A stretch of 10,092 nt of DNA from Kordiimonadaceae bacterium (GTDB lineage Bacteria; Pseudomonadota; Alphaproteobacteria; Sphingomonadales; Emcibacteraceae), in the NCBI GenBank assembly GCA_018699075.1, contig JABIPV010000006.1, positions 1-10,092 on the forward strand, read 5' to 3'. The number at the start of each line of letters is the position of its first letter. The stretch's first letter is position 1. The notes under the pieces are model-generated. The model made no database searches. It had not been told where the DNA came from and saw only the letters and a list, made by a program, of their open reading frames with translations. Made by a program: the position numbers and the translations under genes. This document shows, piece after piece, positions 1-6,308 of the stretch.

Positions 1-702
1 AGCACCGCTATTAATATTACCAGCCTGAATTAAAAGAATGCAATTCTCACCAAGTTCAGGAATTTTCTCAACAATAATCCTACCTTCTTCGTCTACTGGG
101 ACAAATTCCAATTCATCGGTACCATAGCCCAAATAATTAAGCGCACGAATGTTGGTCGCGTGAATATCTTCACTGACAATAAAACGAATATCAGGTGCGT
201 TCCTAAGGCCACTTTTTTGAAGGTCATAGCTTAATTTTTTATAAATGGAATTTCGCGCCACAGAAAGCGACGTAAATCCTGCCATAGTTGCCCCCGTCAC
301 AAATCCCATTCCAGCACTTGGCGGCAAATCAAGCAATTCAAGTATCCATGCCCTTGATACTTGTTCGAGTTTCGCGGCCGTATACCCCAGCATAGTTAGC
401 GCTGCGTTTTGATCCCAAGTACTGGTTAGCCAATTTGACGCCAAAGAAACAGGAAGCGTGCCACCAACTACAAAGCCAAAAAAACGACCGCTTCTACTTA
501 ACGTCGTTGCAGGGGTTCCCACTTCATGAAGCATTTTTAAAACATCAATTGGATCCGTTTTTGCAATCGGTAATGGCTCATCAAAAACCGCTAAATTTTC
601 AATAGCTTCTTTTGTAGGAACAACAGGGTTTGTTTCCAAACCATCCTCAAATTCTTTTGCAGCATTTAAAACATAATCAAATAATGGCTTATCGAAGCTC
701 AT
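1..702 (-). CDS. Group II PLP-dependent decarboxylase / aspartate aminotransferase-fold enzyme, N-terminal 234 residues (cut by left edge)
   Basis: The minus-strand frame is open from an ATG at 702-700 to the window edge and gives 234 residues. It resembles the pyridoxal-dependent decarboxylase family (glutamate/aromatic-amino-acid decarboxylase type, fold type I). Visible landmarks are GRFFGFVVGG (72-81), WDQNA (96-100), a cofactor-phosphate loop GFVTGATMAG (133-142), the probable PLP-stacking histidine in SEDIHATN (His181), and QAGNINSGA at the edge, which corresponds to the family's conserved AGNVN(T/S)GA stretch. The PLP lysine and the C-terminal half lie off the window. A strong ribosome-binding site supports the start. 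It is the last visible gene of a minus-strand cluster, 35 bases after the second Sel1-repeat gene, so it is probably co-transcribed with both. The substrate cannot be assigned: family members act on glutamate, aromatic amino acids, diaminobutyrate or cysteine sulfinate, and some are not decarboxylases. Family assignment is confident; function is not. Confidence 0.85.
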   Translation of the reverse strand, partial: MSFDKPLFDYVLNAAKEFEDGLETNPVVPTKEAIENLAVFDEPLPIAKTDPIDVLKMLHEVGTPATTLSRSGRFFGFVVGGTLPVSLASNWLTSTWDQNAALTMLGYTAAKLEQVSRAWILELLDLPPSAGMGFVTGATMAGFTSLSVARNSIYKKLSYDLQKSGLRNAPDIRFIVSEDIHATNIRALNYLGYGTDELEFVPVDEEGRIIVEKIPELGENCILLIQAGNINSGA

Positions 703-708
703 CTTTTA

Positions 709-716
709 CTTCCTTC
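709..716 (-). promoter_or_regulatory. Ribosome-binding site of the decarboxylase gene
   Basis: On the minus strand GAAGGAAG lies 6 bases before the ATG at 702. This strong Shine-Dalgarno match fixes the start and implies independent, efficient translation within the Sel1-decarboxylase operon. Confidence 0.7.
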
Positions 717-737
717 AAATTATAAACTTTACTCACT

Positions 738-1532
738 TTATTTACGTCTTTCAGCGAACCAGATATCAGCGCGTTTGATAGCTTCGGCTATATCTTCCGC
801 TGGCATATATTCTTCCAGCGTGGCTTTACCCTCCGCAGCTTGTTTATGACCCGATCTTTGTGATATTGTAAACCATTGGTGCGCACTGATTAAGTTTCCT
901 ACACTCACCTGTCCATTTATATAAAATGCTGCTAAATTATATTGTGCATTGGCAACGCCAAGCATGGCGGCTCTTTCTGTCCATTCTCTTGATTTCGCTT
1001 TATCTACGGCAACCCCAATCCCTAAGTCATACAATATACTAAGATTATATTGCGCGAGTGCATGATCGCTTTCAGCGGCTTTTATAGTCCATTTCGCTGC
1101 TTCAATTTCATCTTTATCTACGCCCGTACCATTACGAAACATTTCTCCTAAAGAATATTGTGCGCTTCGCAATCCTTGAACCGCTGCTTTTTTGTACCAG
1201 TTAAACGCTTCTTGATAATTCTGCTCGACGCCTACTCCTATTTCATACATGTTAGCAATACTATGCTGGGCAATTGGAAAACCTTTACGAGCCGAAAGCT
1301 TGTACCATCTTAACGCTTCAGTCAGGTCTTTCTTAGTCCCTACGCCGTTAAAATAAAGTACACCCATATAAAATTGCGCTTCGGGATGTCCGTTTTCTGC
1401 ATCCATCAAATATTCGTCATAAGCATAATTGTAATCACCTTCGTCGAAGGCTTGTTTCGCGCGATCAATATCTGCAAAGGAAGCAGAAACTAATGACATT
1501 AAAATTGGTATGGTATAAATAATTTCTTTCAT
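738..1532 (-). CDS. Secreted Sel1-like repeat (SLR) protein, 264 aa
   Basis: Residues 1-20 form a signal peptide (MKEIIYTIPILMSLVSASFA, probable cleavage after SFA), so the protein should enter the periplasm. A short DIDRAKQAFDEGDYNYA-type helix pair follows. Five very regular 36-residue Sel1 repeats then occupy 51-86, 87-122, 123-158, 159-194 and 195-230, each opening with (I/N/L/S)AQ and carrying the G-x-G turn followed by A..W...AA. A capping helix with AIKRADIWFAERRK ends the protein. Sel1 repeats are TPR-like alpha-solenoids that bind other proteins; no catalytic residues are seen. I chose the ATG at 1532 because it begins the signal peptide; an upstream ATG at 1577 would overlap the preceding gene and bury the signal. 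The gene lies only 4 bases after its tandem paralogue and its own Shine-Dalgarno is weak, so translation is probably coupled. The partner protein is unknown. Confidence 0.88.
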   Translation of the reverse strand: MKEIIYTIPILMSLVSASFADIDRAKQAFDEGDYNYAYDEYLMDAENGHPEAQFYMGVLYFNGVGTKKDLTEALRWYKLSARKGFPIAQHSIANMYEIGVGVEQNYQEAFNWYKKAAVQGLRSAQYSLGEMFRNGTGVDKDEIEAAKWTIKAAESDHALAQYNLSILYDLGIGVAVDKAKSREWTERAAMLGVANAQYNLAAFYINGQVSVGNLISAHQWFTISQRSGHKQAAEGKATLEEYMPAEDIAEAIKRADIWFAERRK

Positions 1533-1536
1533 ATTT

Positions 1537-2427
1537 TTAATGACTTTCGAGCCAGTTCTTAGCGCGTTTATGAGCATTTATTCTCTCTTCTTCTGTCATA
1601 CTTATTTCTAATTTTCTCTGATTATCGAGTCCAACTGAATTACCATTCTTTGCAGAAATAATAAACCACATATCTGCCGTAACTTTATCATTATTAATAA
1701 AATTTTGAATGACTATAGTTTGCCCCATAAAATTTTGTGCTTCATCATTACCCGCTTCAGCGGATATTTCAAAATACTTTGCTGCTTGCTGATAATCTCT
1801 CGCAATTCCTTCGCCATAATAATAACGAAGCCCTGCATTAAACTGGGCGTATATATTACCTTCATCCGCTGCCTTAACTGTTAAACGAATACCTTCGACC
1901 GTTAAAAGCCTAAACCATTGACCGCGTCCTTTGCTGTAATGCCCATTACGTAAGAAGGCACCTGCATTTTTCTCTGAAGCCATTAAATACCAATTTAGGG
2001 CGGCCTTCTCATTGTTACCAAAGGCATAAATATCATTATGAATATCCCCTAGAACATAATAGGCGTGATGATGGCCGAGTGATGCTGCCTTTAATAGATG
2101 ATCTTCTGCTTGTTTTTGATTTCGTTTTACGCCTTTAGCGTAGGCATATAATTTACCCAATAAAACATGAGCTTCGGGATCATCCTGTTCAGCGGCTTTC
2201 TGATACCAATTTATTGCTGTCGTGTAATTTTTCGTAACGCCCCAACCATTTTCATACATAAACCCAAGCTTAACTTGGGCATAACTATTGCCACGGCTCG
2301 CATCATTAATAAATTCTGCGTGAGCTTTTTCATATTCACCCATAAAATATGCTTCTTTCCCCGCATCAATATCTGCATTAGCAAACGACGAAGATATAAG
2401 GAATATGAATGTAACAATATTTTTCAT
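1537..2427 (-). CDS. Secreted Sel1-like repeat (SLR) protein, 296 aa, paralogue of its neighbour
   Basis: This is the first gene of the minus-strand cluster. A signal peptide at residues 1-18 (MKNIVTFIFLISSSFANA) predicts export to the periplasm. After DIDAGKEAYFMGEYEKA come Sel1 repeats at about 49-84, 85-120 and 121-155, a degenerate segment at about 156-192, then clear repeats at 193-228 and about 229-265. The C-terminal cap ERINAHKRAKNWLESH matches the cap of the downstream gene. The shared mature N-terminus (ADID..K.A...G.Y..A) and cap indicate a tandem duplication. The ATG at 2427 is preferred over one at 2502 because it starts the signal peptide and because the longer form would begin inside the helicase terminator. 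A promoter must lie in 2428-2488, but I see no convincing -35/-10 pair there. Role inferred: periplasmic protein-protein scaffold. Confidence 0.87.
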   Translation of the reverse strand: MKNIVTFIFLISSSFANADIDAGKEAYFMGEYEKAHAEFINDASRGNSYAQVKLGFMYENGWGVTKNYTTAINWYQKAAEQDDPEAHVLLGKLYAYAKGVKRNQKQAEDHLLKAASLGHHHAYYVLGDIHNDIYAFGNNEKAALNWYLMASEKNAGAFLRNGHYSKGRGQWFRLLTVEGIRLTVKAADEGNIYAQFNAGLRYYYGEGIARDYQQAAKYFEISAEAGNDEAQNFMGQTIVIQNFINNDKVTADMWFIISAKNGNSVGLDNQRKLEISMTEEERINAHKRAKNWLESH

Positions 2428-2488
2428 GGTTGAAATCCCGTAAAATTCAACGAAGCTTACCATAAGCATTAAAGAGTGTACAAGGTAC

Positions 2489-2517
2489 AAAAAAGGCCCC
2501 AATAAAGGAGCCTTTTT
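2489..2517 (-). terminator. Intrinsic terminator of the DEAD-box helicase gene
   Basis: A hairpin of AAAAAGGC...CC (left) against GG.GCCTTTTT (right) closes over the loop AATAAA, with one mismatch. On the minus strand it begins 23 bases after the helicase stop codon and ends in a T-run. Because the outer stem is A/T on both sides it could also work on the plus strand. It insulates the Sel1 operon from helicase transcription. Confidence 0.8.
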
Positions 2518-2540
2518 ATAATTATAATTTCAATTTAAAA

Positions 2541-4637
2541 TTAACTTGCGCGTGATGGACGCAATGTTTTTCTTTGCGGGCTAAATGATTTATGGCCACC
2601 CGTTTGTTTTACTTGGTCCTTATCATTTGCCGCGGCGTTACCTTTTGGTTTATTAAAAGTTTTCTTCGCTTTTGGCTTCCCTTTTGATGCTGATTTCTTT
2701 TTTGATTTACCTTTGTAATCTTCTTTCTTTTTGAAAGTTACTTGAACATCATCACCAGATACTTTTTTCTTAAAATCAGGTTTACCTTCTGATTTACGAC
2801 CTTCTACTTTACGAGCAGGCTTATCAGCTCTATTTTCTGCTTTTTTAGCAGCTGGCTTACCGCCACGCAATTTTTTAAGCACCGGATCATCATCAAACCC
2901 TTGTGAATCGTTCCACGGATCATATCTTTTACCTTCGGAGGCATTATTATGTGGTTTTTTAAATTCAGATTGTCTTGCCGGGCGTCTCGTGTTTGAAGGA
3001 CGATTATCATTACGGCTATCATCACGTTTTTCAAAACGCTTACCATATTGTTTTTCGCCTCTGTTCTCTGATTTATTATCTGATCTGCTCTCTGATCTAT
3101 TTTCAGAACGGTTTTCATTAAAACGGTCTGCTTTTTTCTCAAAACGACCTTCTGATCTGTTTTCAGAACGACCTTCAGTACGGTTATTGTTAAACCGATC
3201 AGCTTTTTTCTCATAACGGCCTTCTGATGAACGACCTTCCGATGAACCGCCATCACGGCTTTTGCCTTTATAACCACCACGGTCACGGCTTCCGCCTCTA
3301 CCTTCGTTGCGTCCACGACTGCGATTGCGATCAAATTTTCCTTTGCCGCCCTTATTGAAATCGCGTGTTGTTGACATATCAAAATGAAATTGATGGTCTT
3401 CATCAACGTCGATTTTAATTTTAATCAGACGTTCAATTTCTTTTAGCAGGCGCATGTCGCTTGGGTCACAGAATGAAATAGCAATGCCAAGTTCACCCGC
3501 ACGGCCCGTACGGCCAACGCGATGAACATAGTTTTCTGCTTCAATAGGAAGTTCGTAATTAATCACATGACTGACACCATCTACATCAATACCACGTGCC
3601 GCAACATCGGTGGCCACAAGTACTTTGGTGCGTCCTTTGCGGAAATTCATCAGAATTTTTTCACGTGTGCGCTGTTTCTTATCACCGTGAATGGCATCAA
3701 CACGTACTGGCGTATCGCGAAACGCTTCTTTTAAACGGTCACAAAGATCATCAGCACCAAGCTTTGTACGGGCAAATATTAGTGCTTTTTCAATATTTTC
3801 ACTTTGTAGTATTTGCACAAGAAGGTCTGATTTGTCTTTACGTCGAACATTCATCAATTTATGAGTAATCGTATCGGCAACAACGGTTTTTCTAATTTGT
3901 TCTACATATTCAGGGTCTTTAAGAACTTCTCTTGAAAGTCTGCGAACTTTGTCATTCATAGTCGCAGAGAACATCACTGTCTGATGTTCAGCTTTGAGTG
4001 ATTCCTGAACTTCTTTAACATCATCAATGAAACCCATATCAAGCATTCTATCGGCTTCATCCAAAATAAAAGTATGGCATTCTTCAAGTTTCACATTGCC
4101 ACTGCCCATATGGTCGATCAAACGGCCTGGTGTCGAAATAAGAATATCAACACCATATTTTAATTTACGGAGTTGCGGTGGGTAAGGTTGTCCACCCGCA
4201 ACCACAAGGCTTTTAAGCGGTGTGCCGCGGCTGAATGTATCAATGAATTGACCAATTTGCATCACAAGTTCACGTGTTGGTGCAAGGATCAGTACTTTTG
4301 GTTTATTACTTTCCGGTCTCTGATAATCATAAAGAAGCTTGTTCATAACCGGCAATGAAAATGCCGCCGTTTTACCACTACCTGTTTGGGCAATACCCAT
4401 AAGGTCTGCGCCACTCATAACAGGCAAAATTGCCATGTCTTGAATTGGCGTTGGGGTTGTGAAACCTTCTTTTTTAATTGATTTGTTAATTGCTTTATCA
4501 AAACCAAATTTATCGAATTCAAACACAGGTTTTTCTTGCACTGGTTCAATTACTTCTTGAATTTCTGTTTCGGTAATTTCTGTAATGGCCTCAAGAGTAG
4601 TCGGCACATCAGTCTCTGGCGCAATATCTTGCGTCAT
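2541..4637 (-). CDS. DEAD-box ATP-dependent RNA helicase, RhlE-like core with long basic tail, 698 aa
   Basis: An RNA-unwinding ATPase of superfamily 2, acting in the cytoplasm on structured RNA, rRNA precursors or mRNA. All core motifs are intact: Q motif GFTTPTPIQ (58-66), Walker A AQTGSGKT (83-90), Ia PTREL (120-124), Ib TPGR (169-172), II DEAD (193-196), III SAT (224-226), motif V ATDVAARGID (342-351) and VI HRVGRTGRAG (372-381). The sequence DEADRMLDMGFI after motif II is typical of the RhlE type. An acidic N-terminal extension (1-40) precedes the core. Residues from about 425 to 698 form a disordered tail rich in R, G, K, S and N with RGR/RGG motifs, of a kind known to bind RNA and promote condensation. 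Core plus tail is much longer than a minimal DEAD-box protein of about 400 residues. The ATG at 4637 has AAGGAAG 5 bases upstream; an ATG at 4712 has no such support. It is divergent from the aminotransferase operon and has its own terminator. The exact subfamily name (RhlE, DeaD or other) is not settled. Confidence 0.93.
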   Translation of the reverse strand: MTQDIAPETDVPTTLEAITEITETEIQEVIEPVQEKPVFEFDKFGFDKAINKSIKKEGFTTPTPIQDMAILPVMSGADLMGIAQTGSGKTAAFSLPVMNKLLYDYQRPESNKPKVLILAPTRELVMQIGQFIDTFSRGTPLKSLVVAGGQPYPPQLRKLKYGVDILISTPGRLIDHMGSGNVKLEECHTFILDEADRMLDMGFIDDVKEVQESLKAEHQTVMFSATMNDKVRRLSREVLKDPEYVEQIRKTVVADTITHKLMNVRRKDKSDLLVQILQSENIEKALIFARTKLGADDLCDRLKEAFRDTPVRVDAIHGDKKQRTREKILMNFRKGRTKVLVATDVAARGIDVDGVSHVINYELPIEAENYVHRVGRTGRAGELGIAISFCDPSDMRLLKEIERLIKIKIDVDEDHQFHFDMSTTRDFNKGGKGKFDRNRSRGRNEGRGGSRDRGGYKGKSRDGGSSEGRSSEGRYEKKADRFNNNRTEGRSENRSEGRFEKKADRFNENRSENRSESRSDNKSENRGEKQYGKRFEKRDDSRNDNRPSNTRRPARQSEFKKPHNNASEGKRYDPWNDSQGFDDDPVLKKLRGGKPAAKKAENRADKPARKVEGRKSEGKPDFKKKVSGDDVQVTFKKKEDYKGKSKKKSASKGKPKAKKTFNKPKGNAAANDKDQVKQTGGHKSFSPQRKTLRPSRAS
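3081..3224 (-). repeat. 72-bp tandem duplication inside the helicase tail
   Basis: Two adjacent in-frame 72-base units (3153-3224 and 3081-3152) encode residues 472-495 and 496-519. They share EGR(Y/F)EKKADRFN(N/E)NR at the start and SENRS/SESRS at the end. Shorter echoes (KSENRGEK, KRFEKRDD) continue downstream. The DNA copies have diverged at several positions, so this is not a recent slip. The unit lies in low-complexity, probably disordered RNA-binding sequence. Confidence 0.8.
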
Positions 4638-4642
4638 GGCAT

Positions 4643-4649
4643 CTTCCTT
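4643..4649 (-). promoter_or_regulatory. Ribosome-binding site that sets the helicase start
   Basis: AAGGAAG on the minus strand lies 5 bases before the ATG at 4637. It directly abuts the palindrome TTCGCGAA (overlapping by two bases), so leader folding could hide or expose it. Confidence 0.7.
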
Positions 4650-4703
4650 CGCGAATACACACCTTTCATAAGGGGTGCTTATATATAATATCCGCGAATG
4701 CAC
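4648..4703 (-). repeat. Pair of 13-base direct repeats in the helicase leader
   Basis: On the plus strand TTCGCGAATACAC (4648-4660) and TCCGCGAATGCAC (4691-4703) match at 11 of 13 positions with a 43-base period. In the transcript UUCGCG of the first copy can pair perfectly with CGCGAA of the second, closing a long hairpin whose 3' strand joins the Shine-Dalgarno. They could instead be two operator half-sites for a regulator; the sequence does not decide. Confidence 0.45.
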
Positions 4704-4730
4704 TTGGCCCATTTATTAAGCTGGGATACT

Positions 4731-4750
4731 CGTGATTGTTACTTGTCACG
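4731..4750. repeat. Short inverted repeat CGTGA-N10-TCACG in the divergent promoter region
   Basis: Perfect 5-base arms are separated by 10 bases. In the helicase leader transcript this would form a small hairpin; as DNA it could be a regulator site. The arms are short enough to arise by chance. Confidence 0.3.
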
Positions 4751-4804
4751 GCTGCTAAGCGGATTTGAATTAGTTAATCTGTAAATAATCCTGTAACGGG
4801 GCGG

Positions 4805-4833
4805 CTTATCCTACTTATTAATCCTAATGTCAA
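4805..4833 (-). promoter_or_regulatory. Predicted sigma-70-type promoter of the helicase gene
   Basis: On the minus strand a perfect -35 TTGACA (4833-4828) is followed after 17 bases by GATAAG (4810-4805), a four-of-six match to the -10 consensus. Transcription would begin near 4798 and leave a leader of about 160 bases before the ATG at 4637. A rival -10-like TATATA stretch near 4680-4690 has no good -35. Confidence 0.55.
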
Positions 4834-4855
4834 GCGATTACGTAATTAGTTAAAT

Positions 4856-4883
4856 TTGACTTTCAGGATAGCCGTGCTACAAA
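4856..4883 (+). promoter_or_regulatory. Predicted sigma-70-type promoter of the aminotransferase operon
   Basis: TTGACT (4856-4861), 16 bases, then TACAAA (4878-4883), with the start codon 33 bases further on. Its -35 lies only 22 bases from the -35 of the divergent helicase promoter, so one bound regulator could affect both. Confidence 0.5.
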
Positions 4884-4916
4884 TTTAAAATATCATATTA
4901 TTTAAAGGGATTTAGA

Positions 4917-6056
4917 ATGCGCGACTTCGAACTTGAAGTTTTTTTCTCTGAGTGGGAATTTAAAGCCAAATATCACCTGACAGCATCGGACATGCAAAGC
5001 ATGCCACTGAAGGAATTACTTGCCATGGCAAGTGATGAGGACCGCGCCGCGTTTGATAATTTGTGGCTTGGTTATACGCAAACATATGGCCTTCCCGCTT
5101 TACGTAGCGAAATCGCAAATACATACGACACGCTTAATGACCAGGACATCCTATGTTTTAGCGGTGCTGAAGAAGGCATTTATGCAGCCATGAAAGCGCT
5201 ACTTACAGCAGATGATCACGTCATCGTTATTGCCCCTAATTACCAAGCTGCCGAAACCATCCCCCTAAGCATTTGTGAAGTGACGGGCGTCTCACTTCAA
5301 GAAGATAACGACTGGGCCCTTGATATTGAAGCTATTGCTGGAGCCCTTCGTCCGAACACTAAATTAATTTCCATTAATTTCCCTAATAATCCCACGGGAA
5401 AAATCATCTCACTAGACGAACTGAAAAGCTTGGTTGAGCTGGCCCGTGAATTTGACGCTTATATCTTTAGTGATGAAGTTTACCGGGGAATTGAAATTGA
5501 TGAAAGTAAACGCCTGCCGCAAATTGCCGATGTTTATGAAAAAGGTCTATCGCTGAATGTGATGTCCAAAGCATACGGCCTGCCGGGTCTTCGAATTGGT
5601 TGGGTTGCCTCAAAAGATCATGAGGCACTATCGGCCCTTGAACGATATAAACATTTTCTCACCATTTGTAATAGTGCACCAAGCGAAATTCTTTCACTTA
5701 TCGCTTTAAAATCACGTGATAAACTACTGATGAAAAACAAAAAAATAGTTAGTGATAACCTAGATAAGCTGGATAAGTTCTTTGCTGAATTTCCTGATCA
5801 TTTTGAATGGAAACGCCCTGACGGCGGTGCCGTTGCTTTTCCAAAATACTTAAAACATGAACAGCAAGGGGATCATACATGCAATCAGTTCTGTGAAGAC
5901 TTGCTAAATGATACGGGCATATTGATCCTTCCACCGAAAATTTATCTATCCGAATTGGTCAGGACACCTCAAGACCGTTTTAGAGTTGGTTTTGGCCGTG
6001 AAGGCATGGATGAAATGCTTGATAAGTTTTACCATTATCTTAAGAAAAACAGATGA
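4917..6056 (+). CDS. Class I/II PLP-dependent aminotransferase, 379 aa
   Basis: A fold-type I, PLP-dependent enzyme expected to move an amino group between an amino acid and a 2-oxo acid, in the cytoplasm. The cofactor pocket is complete: FPNNPTG with the pyridine-contact Asn158, Asp186 in SDEVYRG with Tyr189, the PLP lysine Lys218 in MSKAYGLPGLRIGW, and a substrate-carboxylate arginine in RFRVGFGR (probably Arg356). The N-terminus (FFSEWEFKAKYHLTASDM, from residue 9) is unlike the classical AspAT arm and may mark a specific subfamily. AAAGGGA lies 6 bases before the ATG. It is the first gene of a three-gene operon, and its TGA overlaps the next ATG as ATGA. Length is normal for the family. 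The substrate is unknown: the family also includes decarboxylases, lyases and amino-acid cyclases, so 'aminotransferase' is a family call. Confidence 0.88.
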   Translation: MRDFELEVFFSEWEFKAKYHLTASDMQSMPLKELLAMASDEDRAAFDNLWLGYTQTYGLPALRSEIANTYDTLNDQDILCFSGAEEGIYAAMKALLTADDHVIVIAPNYQAAETIPLSICEVTGVSLQEDNDWALDIEAIAGALRPNTKLISINFPNNPTGKIISLDELKSLVELAREFDAYIFSDEVYRGIEIDESKRLPQIADVYEKGLSLNVMSKAYGLPGLRIGWVASKDHEALSALERYKHFLTICNSAPSEILSLIALKSRDKLLMKNKKIVSDNLDKLDKFFAEFPDHFEWKRPDGGAVAFPKYLKHEQQGDHTCNQFCEDLLNDTGILILPPKIYLSELVRTPQDRFRVGFGREGMDEMLDKFYHYLKKNR

Positions 6057-6307
6057 TCGACATCACCCTTTTTGACATCATAGGCATGGTTGGGGTCGGC
6101 ATGATAATAACCACTTATGGATTACTGCAAACCAACCGTATGAATGTGAAGTCAATGGGTTATTCTATTTATAATAGTCTTGGTGCTGCGTTGATCCTTG
6201 TCTCTCTTTGGGCTGATTTTAATCTCTCTGCGTTTGTCATAGAAGCCTTCTGGTTTATTTTTAGTATGGTTGGTCTTTATAGCGCCCTAAAGAAAAAGAG
6301 CGAATGA
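6053..6307 (+). CDS. Small three-helix membrane protein, CBU_0592-like, 84 aa
   Basis: Three hydrophobic helices are visible at about residues 5-24 (IIGMVGVGMIITTYGLL), 35-53 (MGYSIYNSLGAALILVSLW) and 58-78 (LSAFVIEAFWFIFSMVGLY), followed by a basic tail ALKKKSE. The short polar loop QTNRMNVKS joins helices 1 and 2. The pattern recalls the small membrane proteins named after Coxiella CBU_0592, whose function is unknown as far as I know. This is from memory of the motif layout, not a search. The ATG overlaps the upstream stop in ATGA and the next gene starts one base after its stop, so all three proteins should be made together. Inferred role: membrane anchor, small transporter or accessory factor for the flanking PLP enzymes. 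Confidence 0.78.
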   Translation: MIDITLFDIIGMVGVGMIITTYGLLQTNRMNVKSMGYSIYNSLGAALILVSLWADFNLSAFVIEAFWFIFSMVGLYSALKKKSE

Positions 6308-6308
6308 A

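Noticed and set aside
1533..1577. Upstream ATG at 1577 for the second Sel1 gene
   Set aside because: It overlaps the preceding coding region and places 15 residues before a clean signal peptide; the ATG at 1532 fits better.
2428..2502. Upstream ATG at 2502 for the first Sel1 gene
   Set aside because: It would start inside the helicase terminator hairpin and bury the signal peptide.
2989..3216. Plus-strand open frame of repeated LSDLFSER-type sequence
   Set aside because: Antisense image of the helicase tail repeats; its low-complexity pattern is fully explained by them.
3081..3260. CRISPR-like repetition
   Set aside because: The repeats are in-frame, contiguous without spacers, and part of a coding tail.
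2804..3406. 200-codon minus-strand open frame inside the helicase tail
   Set aside because: Out-of-frame shadow of the repetitive arginine/lysine-rich tail; no independent start signal or recognisable domain.
4679..4690. TATATATAATA as a -10 box for either strand
   Set aside because: No acceptable -35 at 16-18 bases on either strand; the TTGACA and TTGACT promoters are better supported.
4638..4712. Upstream ATG at 4712 for the helicase
   Set aside because: No Shine-Dalgarno there, the extra 25 residues are not helicase-like, and ATG 4637 has AAGGAAG at ideal spacing.
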